Assembly: GCF_020194955.2 (NCBI RefSeq)
Contig: NZ_JAFCIY020000058.1
Coordinates: forward strand, 1-35,993
Reading direction: 5' to 3'
Source of the DNA: Desulfuromonas sp. CSMB_57
Lineage (GTDB): Bacteria > Desulfobacterota > Desulfuromonadia > Desulfuromonadales > Syntrophotaleaceae
Length of the DNA stretch: 35,993 nt
Position 1 is the first letter of the stretch. Every line of letters begins with the position of its first letter. Shown here piece after piece: positions 9,655 to 17,424 of the stretch. Made by a program: the position numbers and the translations under genes. Under the pieces are notes generated by a model. That model was not told the origin of the DNA and ran no database searches. It saw only the letters and a list, made by a program, of their open reading frames with translations.

Positions 9655-10247
9655 ATCTGGACGTCGCCCAGGTGCGGTCGGCTCTGGCCGCCCATCCTGT
9701 CCGTCATCTGGAACGCGGGGTGTTGAAGCCGGCGGCGGTGTTGCTGCTCTACTACTCCAAAGACGGCGTCGATACCCTGCTCTTCACGCGGCGCAGCGAC
9801 CATCTACCCCATCATGCCGGGGAGATTTCCTTTCCCGGCGGCCGAGCCGCGGACAGCGACCCCGATCTTTGTGGCACCGCGCTGCGGGAAACGGAAGAGG
9901 AAATGGGCATCCGCCCGCGGGACGTGACTGTTCTCGGCCGGTTGGATGACTTTATCTCCGTGTACGGTTATCATGTGGTACCCTACGTCGGGACCATTCC
10001 CTCGCCTTATCCGTTTCGCGTCGATCCCCATGAAATCGCCGAAGTAATCGAGGTGCCCCTGGCCCGGTTGTGCGATCCGCGCATCTATCATGTCGAAAGC
10101 TGGCGCCACCGCGGCCGTTTGATGCCGGTCTGTTTCTTCAATATCGACGGCCATCAGATCTGGGGCCTGACCGGTGCCATTCTGCGCCAGTTTCTGCAGC
10201 GGGTGGGCATGTTTCCGAGCGCCGCTTTTCAAGGAGATTCACCATGA
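9651..10247 (+). CDS. Nudix hydrolase, CoA pyrophosphatase (NudL/YeaB) type
   Basis: A 198-residue Nudix hydrolase. The fold signature is [14 protein letters not shown]...[11 protein letters not shown]: the RExxEExGI half of the Nudix box is intact. The first half has the SFPGG pattern with no Glu five residues on, which is typical of the CoA/acyl-CoA diphosphatase subfamily (UPF0035). Such enzymes cut CoA into 3',5'-ADP and phosphopantetheine. The start is GTG at 9651 inside the rpe stop; the frame is open further upstream but only as a shadow of rpe. Its stop overlaps the next gene by 4 bases, so rpe, this gene and the methyltransferase are likely one coupled operon. Confidence 0.9.
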   Translation: MNLDVAQVRSALAAHPVRHLERGVLKPAAVLLLYYSKDGVDTLLFTRRSDHLPHHAGEISFPGGRAADSDPDLCGTALRETEEEMGIRPRDVTVLGRLDDFISVYGYHVVPYVGTIPSPYPFRVDPHEIAEVIEVPLARLCDPRIYHVESWRHRGRLMPVCFFNIDGHQIWGLTGAILRQFLQRVGMFPSAAFQGDSP

Positions 10248-12079
10248 AGGATGCGGTGCAGACTTTCCTGGAGCGATTGGCCGCAGGCGTCATTGTCGGC
10301 GACGGTGCCATGGGCACCCTGCTTTACAGCCGCGGCGTGCCTTCGGGAAGCTGCTTCGAAGCTCTCAATCTGCGCCAACCCGAGCTGGTTGCCGGGGTCC
10401 ATCGCGATTATCGGGCCGCCGGCGCCCAGTTGCTGGAAACCAATACCTACGGGGCCAATGCCCTGCGACTGGCCGCCGTCGGCCTGGAGAATCAGGTGCG
10501 GCAGGTGAATCTGGCCGGTGCGGCCCTGGCGCGCCGCAGCGCCGGTCGCGAGGCCCTGGTAGCCGGTGCCGTCGGTCCGCTGCTGTTGCCCCGCGGGCAG
10601 GAATCGGGCCCGACGCCAGAGGAGCAACGCAGCCTGTTTCGCGAGCAGATGAACGCCTTGGGCGAGGGCGGGGTCGATGTTCTGCTCCTGGAGACCTTCG
10701 CCTCCCTCGATGAACTGCTGCTGGCGGTCACCGTGGCGAAGGAAACCGGCTTGCCGGTCATCGCCCAGATGGCCTTTTTCGAGCAGGGGCGCACCCGCGA
10801 CGGGATTGCCGCCGGCGATGCGGCCCGGCGCCTGGCGGCGGCCGGGGCGACCATGGTCGGCGCCAATTGCGGCTCCGGGCCGCGCGAATTGCTGGCCGTG
10901 CTGCAGGCCATGGCCGTCGTCACCGAATTGCCCCTGTCCGGTTTTGCCAACAGCGGCTTTCCCGAATATGTCGATGGCCGCTATCTCTACTTGGCGACCC
11001 CCGAATATTTCGCGGCCCGCGGTCGCGAAATGGTTGCGGCCGGTGCGGCATTGGTGGGCGGTTGCTGCGGCACCACCCCGGCGCATATCGCCGCCCTGGC
11101 CGCCGAATTGCGTCATCTGCAGCCGCCGCCGCGGATTGCGGTGTCGGGTCCCCCGTTGGCGACCGTCGAGCTTGTGCCGCCGCCGGCAACCCGCAGCGGA
11201 TTTCTGGCCCCATGGGGTACGCGGCCGGTGGTCACTGTCGAACTCGATCCGCCCCGGGGCCTGGATTGCACCAAGGTCCTGGCCGGGGCCCGGCGCCTGG
11301 CCGCTGCCGGCGTCGATGCCATCAGTCTGGCGGAAAATCCTCTGGCGCGCATCCGCATGGGGAATATTGCCCTGGCCCGGCTGATCCAGGAACAGGCAGG
11401 TATCGAGACCATCATTCACGTTACCGGCCGCGATCGCAATCTCATCGGCCTGCATTCCGAGCTCATGGGGGCCCATCTGCTCGGCATCCGCAACGTGCTG
11501 GCGGTGACCGGCGATCCCGTCTCCGTGGGCGGCGAGGCGGGTGCCACCAGCGTCTTCGATGTCAACTCCATCGGCCTGCTGGAAATGCTTTCGGCCCTCA
11601 ACGCCGGGCGCACCCTGCTCGGCACCGATATGGGGCTAGCGGCAGGTTTTGTGGCCGGCGCGGCCTTCAATCCCAATGTTGCCGACATGAGCGGCCAGGT
11701 GCGCCGGTTGGAAAAAAAGGTCGCCGCCGGCGCCCGTTTCGTCCAGACCCAGCCGGTGTATGATATAGCGGTGGCACAGGAGATGCTGGAGCGTCTGGCG
11801 TTCCTGGAAGTTCCGGTGCTGGTCGGGATTCTACCCCTGGTGAGCGAGCGCAATGCCGAATTTCTGCATAATGAGGTGCCGGGCATCCGGCTGCCCGAGA
11901 GCGTGCGGCAGCGCATGCGCGGCACCAGCGGGGAACATGGGGTGGCCGAGGGGATGGCCATTGCGTGGGAGTTGGTCGAAGGATTGGTCGGCAGGGCAGG
12001 CGGATTTTATCTCATGCCGCCCTTCGGCAAGGTGGAACTGGCGGTGAAAGTGATGGACTTCATTCGGGCCGCATCCTGA
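10244..12079 (+). CDS. Bifunctional homocysteine S-methyltransferase / 5,10-methylenetetrahydrofolate reductase
   Basis: A 611-residue fusion. Residues 1-290 are a Hcy-binding S-methyltransferase domain: DGAMGTLLY, ETNTYGAN, and zinc cysteines in GANCGSG (Cys209) and GGCCGTTPAHI (Cys274, Cys275). Residues about 320-611 are a MetF-like reductase: VTVELDPPRGLD, HVTGRDRN, LAVTGDPVSVG, VQTQPVYD and the C-terminal MPPFGKVELA. The first domain makes methionine; the second makes 5-methyl-THF. The architecture is that of YitJ of Bacillus and of Geobacter proteins. The ATG at 10244 has AAGGAG at 10231-10236 and overlaps the Nudix stop (ATGA). The cobalamin-binding domain of MetH is absent. Confidence 0.95.
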   Translation: MKDAVQTFLERLAAGVIVGDGAMGTLLYSRGVPSGSCFEALNLRQPELVAGVHRDYRAAGAQLLETNTYGANALRLAAVGLENQVRQVNLAGAALARRSAGREALVAGAVGPLLLPRGQESGPTPEEQRSLFREQMNALGEGGVDVLLLETFASLDELLLAVTVAKETGLPVIAQMAFFEQGRTRDGIAAGDAARRLAAAGATMVGANCGSGPRELLAVLQAMAVVTELPLSGFANSGFPEYVDGRYLYLATPEYFAARGREMVAAGAALVGGCCGTTPAHIAALAAELRHLQPPPRIAVSGPPLATVELVPPPATRSGFLAPWGTRPVVTVELDPPRGLDCTKVLAGARRLAAAGVDAISLAENPLARIRMGNIALARLIQEQAGIETIIHVTGRDRNLIGLHSELMGAHLLGIRNVLAVTGDPVSVGGEAGATSVFDVNSIGLLEMLSALNAGRTLLGTDMGLAAGFVAGAAFNPNVADMSGQVRRLEKKVAAGARFVQTQPVYDIAVAQEMLERLAFLEVPVLVGILPLVSERNAEFLHNEVPGIRLPESVRQRMRGTSGEHGVAEGMAIAWELVEGLVGRAGGFYLMPPFGKVELAVKVMDFIRAAS

Positions 12080-12084
12080 GATGC

Positions 12085-12101
12085 GGGGGCTTTCGGCCCC
12101 C
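12085..12101. terminator. Hairpin between convergent genes, possible bidirectional terminator
   Basis: GGGGGC (12085-12090) pairs with GCCCCC (12096-12101) across TTTCG. It sits between the converging MTHFR fusion and glutaredoxin genes. No long T-run follows on either strand, so termination is likely but not certain. Confidence 0.5.
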
Positions 12102-12122
12102 ATCAAAGCGCTTTGGATGCGT

Positions 12123-12377
12123 TCATTCCTCCAGCATGCGCTCCAGGCTGCCGCGCTGCTCCAAGGTGAAGAGGTTGTCGCAACCGCCGACCAGAGCGTC
12201 GTCGATGAAAATTTCCGGAACCGTCGTCCGGCCGGAACGTTGGCGCATTTCCAGCTCCAGGTCCGGGTTGTCGGTCACGTCGTATTCGATGAAGCGGACT
12301 CCTTTGCGGTGCAGCAACTCCTTGGCACGGCGGCAGTAGGAACAATAGCTTTTGGTGTAGATCTCGACCTTTTTCAT
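12123..12377 (-). CDS. grxC: Glutaredoxin (GrxC type)
   Basis: An 84-residue dithiol glutaredoxin. The active site is KSYCSYC (Cys12 and Cys15), with Ser where the usual motif CPYC has Pro. The cis-proline block TTVPEIFIDD and the glutathione-binding GGCDNL follow, as expected. It reduces disulfides and glutathionylated proteins in the cytoplasm. The ATG at 12377 has an AAGGA upstream; the frame is open further upstream without homology. It is divergent from the lipoprotein gene 46 bp away and convergent with the MTHFR fusion. Confidence 0.95.
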   Translation of the reverse strand: MKKVEIYTKSYCSYCRRAKELLHRKGVRFIEYDVTDNPDLELEMRQRSGRTTVPEIFIDDALVGGCDNLFTLEQRGSLERMLEE

Positions 12378-12422
12378 GACGATCCTTGGCACCTTGGTGG
12401 AAATCGGACGGAGGGGAATACC

Positions 12423-12809
12423 ATGAAGCAAATATACCTGATTCTGCTGCTTTTGCTATCGGCCTGCGCCACGCCCCTGCAGCCGCGGGAAGAGTTCCAG
12501 GACGCCCGCCAGGAATTCGTGTTGCGGCTGGTGTGGAAGGATTATCCCAGTGCCGCGTTCTTTGTCAACGAGGAATTACGAGAGGATTTTCTGAGCAAAT
12601 TCGATCAGGGCAGTGAGCTGCGCATCATCGAGATGCGGCCCGAAAAGGCCGAGTTCCAGGGCGAGAACAACAGCCGGGTAATGACCTGGTCCTCTCTGGA
12701 CTACTATCGTCTGCCGTCAACCCGGATCAAGACCTTTCGCCTGCGCCAGGATTGGGAGCTGACTGCGCAGGGCTGGAAGATTGTCACGCCATTTCCCGAC
12801 CTGCCCTGA
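12423..12809 (+). CDS. Small predicted lipoprotein, function unknown
   Basis: A 128-residue protein. It begins with a short lipoprotein signal peptide, MKQIYLILLLLLSAC, whose lipobox LSAC would be cut before the cysteine. The mature part is 114 residues without membrane segments or recognised motifs. It looks like a small alpha/beta domain: EFVLRLVWKDYPSAAFFV, then SELRIIEMRPEKAEF, then a basic strand region ending WKIVTPFPDLP. I do not recognise the family with confidence; small lipoproteins of this type are common in Geobacter relatives. It is divergent from grxC. Confidence 0.85.
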   Translation: MKQIYLILLLLLSACATPLQPREEFQDARQEFVLRLVWKDYPSAAFFVNEELREDFLSKFDQGSELRIIEMRPEKAEFQGENNSRVMTWSSLDYYRLPSTRIKTFRLRQDWELTAQGWKIVTPFPDLP

Positions 12810-12915
12810 CCATCACCGGGGCTGCTGCTGCAAGACCCTTGGGATTCTGCAGCGGTCAGAAAGAACAAAGGGAAAGTGGTCCTGCCAATTTCGGTATCGT
12901 CATGCACCGGGCGCC

Positions 12916-13263
12916 TCAGACCGACAACCTGGTTTCCATCTGCCGAAGGAACCTGGTGTGGGCGCGCCGGACAGCTCGGAAGCGCTTCAGGAGCCGCACT
13001 CCCTCCTCCGTAAGGCAGGTGCTTCCGCCCCCGCCTTTACCCCCCGAAGTCCTTTTCACCAAGGGTTTATTGGACAACTTGTTCAGATTGTCAATGATAT
13101 GCCATACCTTCGGGTAGCTCATGCCGATTTCCTTGGCGGTGCGAGAAATGGAACCATGAATGGCCACCTGTTCCAGGACATGAAAGTTTTCCATGTCGAT
13201 GGGTCTGGCGTTCTTCAAATGCAGAAAAAGTTTTCCTGAAATGTCGAATTGTTGGTTTTTCAC
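12916..13263 (-). CDS. ModE-like winged-helix DNA-binding protein without molybdate domain
   Basis: A 115-residue protein matching only the N-terminal DNA-binding domain of ModE. The winged helix runs from FHVLEQVAIHGSISRTAKEI through YPKVWHIIDNLNKLS to the wing RTSGGKGGGGSTCLTEEGVRLL; SGGKGGGG is nearly the ModE hallmark. The TOBE/Mop molybdate-binding repeats of full ModE are absent. The GTG at 13263 is my preferred start; the frame is open about 30 codons further upstream. It is the last gene of the minus-strand molybdenum hydroxylase locus, so control of that locus is a fair guess. Confidence 0.88.
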   Translation of the reverse strand: MKNQQFDISGKLFLHLKNARPIDMENFHVLEQVAIHGSISRTAKEIGMSYPKVWHIIDNLNKLSNKPLVKRTSGGKGGGGSTCLTEEGVRLLKRFRAVRRAHTRFLRQMETRLSV

Positions 13264-13343
13264 GAGCTTGTCTCTTGGTTTGAGCCGGGAAGCAGGTCCA
13301 GGGAAAAATGTCTCCGAAGCCGTCGGGCCACGGGGACATGTGT

Positions 13344-13916
13344 TCAGATCCAATGGATTTCAAAAGGCTTGCGCTGGTTGGGGTTGTTTCGATGCTCGGA
13401 GGATACCGCCGGGTGCCCGAGAATCACCGGAGCGACCAGCTGGTAGTGCCGCGGCACGCCCAGCTCGCTTTTTACCTGGGGGTCGGCGAAGATGTTGTGG
13501 CCAAAGCCGATCCAGCAGCAACCCAGGCCCTGGTCCTCCGCCAGCAGGTGAAGGTTGTAGGCGACCATGCTGCAGTCGTAGACATGCCAGTAGGAGTGCG
13601 TGTCGCCGTAGACGATAATCAGGGCCGGCGCATTGTAGAAGATGTTGTAATCCGGATCCTTCAAAAAGGTTTCGTATTGCCGTATGTGAGGTGCCGCGTC
13701 CAGATCCGCCAGCCAGGCGGCCTTGGCAACATCGGAATAGTGCTGCAGGCGATTGCGATCGGTGATGACGACAAAACGCCAGGGCTGGTTGTTGGAGCCG
13801 CTGGGAACCCAGACGGCCGCATGGATAAGATCCTGCAATTGCTGCCGGGAAAGGGTCTGGTCGGAAAAATTCCGGCAGGTGATGCGCCGCTTGATCAGGT
13901 TGGTAAAGGTGTTCAT
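13344..13916 (-). CDS. Nitroreductase-family flavoprotein
   Basis: A 190-residue FMN-dependent nitroreductase-fold protein. The N-terminal FMN-binding motif is IKRRITCRNFSDQTLS, followed by AAVWVPSGSNNQPWRFVVI, a standard family signature. GLGCCWIGFGHN and APVILGHP correspond to the flavin-contacting C-terminal half. Members reduce nitro groups, quinones or flavins; the natural substrate here is unknown. The ATG at 13916 overlaps the stop of the cysteine desulfurase by 4 bases (ATGA), so it belongs to the same operon and may serve as a redox partner in maturation of the hydroxylase. The central region near residues 85-115 is not specially informative. Confidence 0.88.
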   Translation of the reverse strand: MNTFTNLIKRRITCRNFSDQTLSRQQLQDLIHAAVWVPSGSNNQPWRFVVITDRNRLQHYSDVAKAAWLADLDAAPHIRQYETFLKDPDYNIFYNAPALIIVYGDTHSYWHVYDCSMVAYNLHLLAEDQGLGCCWIGFGHNIFADPQVKSELGVPRHYQLVAPVILGHPAVSSEHRNNPNQRKPFEIHWI

Positions 13917-15097
13917 TGCACGTCTCCTTGTTGGGATATGGAAAAATTCGGACCGAGCATGTCTGTCAGTGCGGACAGCAGCCGATCCACGTCCTCCCGG
14001 GTGTTGAACAGGCCGGGGCTGACCCGGATGGTTCCGGACGGCAGGGTGCCGATGGTACCGTGGGCGGCCGGCGCGCAATGCAGGCCGGTGCGGACACAGA
14101 TGCCGTACTGTTCGTCGAGGAGAAAGCCGGTTTCGGCCGGGTCCCGGCCCGCCATGGTGAAGGACACCACGCCGCCATGTTCGGTGGCGGTACCCGGCCC
14201 GTAAATCCGGATTCCGGGGAGTTGGCGCAGCCCGTACAGCAGTGCTTCCAGCAAGCGGGTTTTATGTTCCCGCACCTGCCGGATGCCGATCCGTTGCACA
14301 TACTCGATACCCGCCAGCAGACCTGCCAGGGCCGGAGCATTGAGGGTGCCGCTTTCCAATCGCTCCGGCAGCGCTTCCGGCATTTCCTCGGACATGGAAT
14401 CCCCGCCGGTGCCGCCGAAAATCAGCGGGGTCGGTTGCAGATCCTCACGCAGGTAGAGAAATCCCGTCCCCGGGGGCCCCAACAGGCACTTGTGGCCGGG
14501 GGCCGCCAGCACATCGATGGCCATGCTCTGAACGTCGATGGGCAGCAGGCCGGCGCTCTGGGCGGCATCCACCATGAACAGGATGCCGTGCCGGCGGCAC
14601 CACGGGCCGATTTCCTCGATGGGTTGAACCGTGCCCGTGACGTTGGAACAATGGCATAGCACCACCATGCGTGCCGCTTGCCCGCCGGCCATGGCCGCGG
14701 CCTTCACATCGTCCGGTTGCAGGCGGCCAAATCGGTCGGCGGGAACCTCAGTGACCTGGATGCCCCGGGCCCGCAAGGCATGCAGGGGGCGAGATACGGC
14801 ATTGTGTTCCATACTGGAGGTCACGACCCGATCCCCCGGCTGCAGCAGGCCAAACAGGGCCAGATTGATGGCTTCGGTGGCATTGGACGTGAACACTACC
14901 CGCAATTCGTCGGCGATGTTGAACAACTCCGCCACCGCTTCACGGGTCCGATAGACCAGCCTGCCGGCTTCCAGGACCAGACCGTAGCTGCCGCGACCGG
15001 GATTGACGCCGTACCGGCGCAAGGTCCGATCGGCGGCCTGATAGACCTCTTCCGGCTTGGGAAAGGAGGTTGCGGCATTATCCAGATACAGGATCAT
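13913..15097 (-). CDS. Class V aminotransferase, cysteine desulfurase/selenocysteine lyase type (EF2568 subfamily)
   Basis: A 394-residue PLP enzyme. It starts ILYLDNAATSFPKPEEVYQA. FTSNATEAINLAL and VDAAQSAGLLPIDV are PLP-contact regions, and the Schiff-base lysine is in APGHKCLLGPPGTG. The catalytic cysteine lies in GICVRTGLHCAPAAHGTIGT. The GLHCAP-AH-TIGT pattern is the mark of the EF2568 subfamily, which Haft and co-workers linked by phylogenetic profile to selenium-dependent molybdenum hydroxylases. It probably delivers S or Se for the molybdenum cofactor ligand. The ATG at 15097 has GGGAG six bases upstream, and its first codons overlap the DUF3343 gene by 20 bp. Confidence 0.93.
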   Translation of the reverse strand: MILYLDNAATSFPKPEEVYQAADRTLRRYGVNPGRGSYGLVLEAGRLVYRTREAVAELFNIADELRVVFTSNATEAINLALFGLLQPGDRVVTSSMEHNAVSRPLHALRARGIQVTEVPADRFGRLQPDDVKAAAMAGGQAARMVVLCHCSNVTGTVQPIEEIGPWCRRHGILFMVDAAQSAGLLPIDVQSMAIDVLAAPGHKCLLGPPGTGFLYLREDLQPTPLIFGGTGGDSMSEEMPEALPERLESGTLNAPALAGLLAGIEYVQRIGIRQVREHKTRLLEALLYGLRQLPGIRIYGPGTATEHGGVVSFTMAGRDPAETGFLLDEQYGICVRTGLHCAPAAHGTIGTLPSGTIRVSPGLFNTREDVDRLLSALTDMLGPNFSISQQGDVQ

Positions 15098-15371
15098 GGT
15101 ATTCTCCCTCGGCGCTGGGTGTGACCGGCTGGTACCCCGAGGCGGATTTGCGGTACATGGCCCGCGGCGTCAATTGCAGGCGGTTCAACTCCCGGATCAT
15201 GGTTGAAAGCTGCGCGGCGGGACAGCGCAGGGCCATGGAGCAGCCCGCCGCCACTTCCCGCGGTGCGGGAATCAGGCGGCAATCCAGGGCCGCCTTGCGC
15301 AGCAGACGTTCCGCCTTCATGGCCACCGCAGGTGCCTTGAACAGGGCGATGATGTCGTTTTCCGGAATCAT
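15078..15371 (-). CDS. DUF3343 small protein, putative Se/S carrier
   Basis: A 97-residue protein with the DUF3343 pattern: IALFKAPAVAMKAERLLRKA, then CRLIPAPREVAAGCSMALRC. The conserved glycine-cysteine of AAGCSMALR is the likely carrier residue. The family is called a putative selenium or sulfur carrier because it co-occurs with selenium-using genomes and molybdenum hydroxylase loci; this is association, not proof. The ATG at 15371 is used here, but a GTG at 15377 is better placed behind AAAGGT. It sits between the DUF364-like gene and the cysteine desulfurase, a natural donor. Confidence 0.85.
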   Translation of the reverse strand: MIPENDIIALFKAPAVAMKAERLLRKAALDCRLIPAPREVAAGCSMALRCPAAQLSTMIRELNRLQLTPRAMYRKSASGYQPVTPSAEGEYHDPVSG

Positions 15372-15408
15372 TTCCACGTGGGTGACCTTTGGTTGCGTAA
15401 CGGTATGG

Positions 15409-15657
15409 CTAGGCGCCAAAGGGGCAGACGCGTTGCAGATTGTTCAGTGCCGCCGTGCCGGCAATCGTGTTGCCGAAAAACGCCAGGGGCTTGGAAGCAG
15501 CCTCAAACCGGGCCAGCAGATTGTCCAGGCTGCCATTGACGATGGTCGAGCCGGTGGCCAGCCCGACGTCGCACCAGTCGATGAGGCGTTGGCGAATTAG
15601 CAGCACCAATGACCGAATCGGGAAAGATGCATTTAGCAGCATTATGATTGGTCGCAT
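15409..15657 (-). CDS. Short protein resembling the C-terminal Rossmann part of DUF364
   Basis: An 82-residue protein. The segment WCDVGLATGSTIVNGSLDNLLARFEA, followed by PLAFFGNTIAG, resembles the TGS-x-x-V-N-G-T-x-x-x-LL core of the DUF364 'heavy-metal chelation' family, and the chain ends NLQRVCPFGA. DUF364 proteins are usually about 250 residues, so this would be only a C-terminal piece. It is nonetheless likely translated: the ATG at 15657 has a perfect AAGGAG eight bases upstream, and it overlaps the histidine phosphatase by 16 bp. DUF364 genes can lie near metal uptake and molybdenum genes, which fits. The family link is from memory and uncertain. Confidence 0.7.
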   Translation of the reverse strand: MRPIIMLLNASFPIRSLVLLIRQRLIDWCDVGLATGSTIVNGSLDNLLARFEAASKPLAFFGNTIAGTAALNNLQRVCPFGA

Positions 15658-16307
15658 TCCATTTGCTCCTTGTGTTCGAGAAAAGGGCCGCCGGGGCGGA
15701 AGTTGTGAAGACGTATCCGCATCCGGTCGCCGCGCCGCTCGATGAGGTTGAGGCAGCCGAGTTCCTGAGGGATGCCGAAAATCTCTTCCATGGGCAGGTC
15801 CCACAGCCGTGCCAGCAGGATCCGATTGACCCCGGCATGGGCCACCACCAGTACCCGCCCCTGGTGTTGCCGGAGGATGTCGAGCAATTCCGGCTGGACG
15901 CGGTCCCGCAAATCGTCGAAGCTTTCTCCGCCCGGCGGGCGAAAGCCGCCGGGATCGAGGCCGCGCTGCCGGAATGCTTCAGGATGACGTTGCCGGATGC
16001 TTGCCATGGACCGGCCTTCCCATTCGCCCAGATGGATTTCACGCAAGGCCGGCCGGGTGCGGATGTCGTTTCTGTCCGGTCCGACAATGATTTGGGCGGT
16101 CTGTTGGCAGCGCAGCAGGTCGCTGCAGTAACAGGCGGAAAAAGAACGACCGGCCAGCCTTTCCCGCCAGGTCAGGGCCTGCCTTCGTCCCGCGGCATTG
16201 AGGGGCAGGTCGGTTTGCCCCCAGTAGCGTCGCACCCCGTCCGAGCGGGCATCGCCGTGCCGAAACAGATAGAGCAGGCAGCGGTCCTTGTCAGGAGGTC
16301 TGTTCAT
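15642..16307 (-). CDS. Histidine phosphatase family protein
   Basis: A 221-residue phosphoglycerate mutase-like phosphatase. The phosphohistidine motif is YLFRHGDARSDGVRRYWGQTDLPLN (RHG near residue 16). The second histidine is in VLVVAHAGVNRILLARLW, and REIHLGEWEG with the following Glu is as in CobC/GpmB-type enzymes. Such proteins hydrolyse small phosphoesters; the substrate here could be a cofactor intermediate. It overlaps the NTP transferase-HD gene by 17 bp. A histidine phosphatase occupies the same place in the Desulfovibrio locus that I remember (DVU_1550). Confidence 0.93.
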   Translation of the reverse strand: MNRPPDKDRCLLYLFRHGDARSDGVRRYWGQTDLPLNAAGRRQALTWRERLAGRSFSACYCSDLLRCQQTAQIIVGPDRNDIRTRPALREIHLGEWEGRSMASIRQRHPEAFRQRGLDPGGFRPPGGESFDDLRDRVQPELLDILRQHQGRVLVVAHAGVNRILLARLWDLPMEEIFGIPQELGCLNLIERRGDRMRIRLHNFRPGGPFLEHKEQMECDQS

Positions 16308-17424
16308 GGTCGGTCAGGATCTCCGCGAGCGGCTGCCCGAGGGCCTTTTCCACCCGATGGCGGATGGCTCGGGCACAGGCCAGGCGCCGCTCAAAGCTGT
16401 TGCTCGCCCTCGTCTTCGAGGCCGTCAGGGCCTGTTTCTCGGCAAAGCGCTGCTCAATGCCGACCAGGCGATTGCCCGCCACCAACTTGTCCGCCAGGAA
16501 GACCAACTCGTCGGCGCTGAATTCCGTGGTCTGCGGCGGATCCAGATCCATGTGCCGGCCGACCACCGCGGCGACGTCGGGAAAGCCCAGGTTGCGCAGG
16601 GCTTTTTCTCCGGCCCGGGCGTGATTGCGGGACCGGCGGGCACAGTCATGCAGCAGGGCGGCGGCCAGGACCAGGTCCCGGTTGACCATGAATCCCACGG
16701 CGGTCAGGGCATCCGCCAGTTGTACGGCCACCCGCGCCACGGCCAGGCAGTGGGCAACGATTTCCGCCGGCAGGGCGAATTCATGGTGCAGCAGGTGTCG
16801 GCATTCCCTTTCCGTCGGGAGCATCCGGTTTTCCCAGCGTCGGCACAGCCGCTGATAATCCTCCGGCGTATCCATGTCGAGCAGCATCTGTTCGTCCGGC
16901 AGCTCCAGCAACAAGGTGTCCCCGGTAAAGGAACGCAGCAGCTGCTTCAGCCCGCCTTCACCGTGATAGTCCAGGATCGCCGAGCGATAGCGGGTCGAAA
17001 TCAGAGGCGGATGGCCGTAAATCCCGTTGAAGGCAGGCTGAATGATGCCGGGTTGGCCGGTCAGCCAGGCGTGCAGCAAGGTCTGCACTGTCTGACTGCG
17101 CACCAGGGGCACGTCCACCGGCTGCAGGAAGAAGGCCCGCACCTCGTCGCCCAGGTTTCGCACTCCAGCCTGCACCGAAGTGAACATGCCCTGGCGGAAG
17201 AGCGAATTGGGAATGTGTGTCACTCCCAGTTGCCGCAGCAGGGGTTCCAGTCGCTCGCCGTGATGGCCGCTCACCACCGCTACCTGTCGGATGCCGTTGC
17301 CGTGGAACAGGGCCACGGCATGTTCGAGGGCGGTTTTTTCCCCTACGGACAACAGGGGTTTGAAGTCGCCCATGCGAGAGGAATGACCGGCGGCCAGAAT
17401 GATGGCGGCGAAACCCTCAGTCAT
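16291..17424 (-). CDS. MobA-like nucleotidyltransferase fused to an HD domain (DVU_1551 type)
   Basis: A 377-residue fusion. Residues 1-195 are an NTP transferase with the motif FAAIILAAGHSSRMGDFKPLL and PVDVPLVRSQTV. This half resembles MocA, the CTP:molybdopterin cytidylyltransferase that makes the MCD cofactor used by the hydroxylase family. Residues about 205-360 are an HD domain with LAAALLHDCARRSRNHARAGE, typical of a metal phosphohydrolase. Making and hydrolysing nucleotide bonds in one chain is striking. It overlaps xdhC by 8 bp and the histidine phosphatase by 17 bp. The specific nucleotide (CTP or GTP) is not shown by the sequence. Confidence 0.92.
   Translation of the reverse strand: MTEGFAAIILAAGHSSRMGDFKPLLSVGEKTALEHAVALFHGNGIRQVAVVSGHHGERLEPLLRQLGVTHIPNSLFRQGMFTSVQAGVRNLGDEVRAFFLQPVDVPLVRSQTVQTLLHAWLTGQPGIIQPAFNGIYGHPPLISTRYRSAILDYHGEGGLKQLLRSFTGDTLLLELPDEQMLLDMDTPEDYQRLCRRWENRMLPTERECRHLLHHEFALPAEIVAHCLAVARVAVQLADALTAVGFMVNRDLVLAAALLHDCARRSRNHARAGEKALRNLGFPDVAAVVGRHMDLDPPQTTEFSADELVFLADKLVAGNRLVGIEQRFAEKQALTASKTRASNSFERRLACARAIRHRVEKALGQPLAEILTDHEQTS

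Noticed and set aside
15409-15804. A longer version of the 82-residue gene starting at 15,804
   Set aside because: The extra 49 residues lie wholly inside the histidine phosphatase in another frame and show no homology, whereas an ideal SD sits ahead of the ATG at 15,657.
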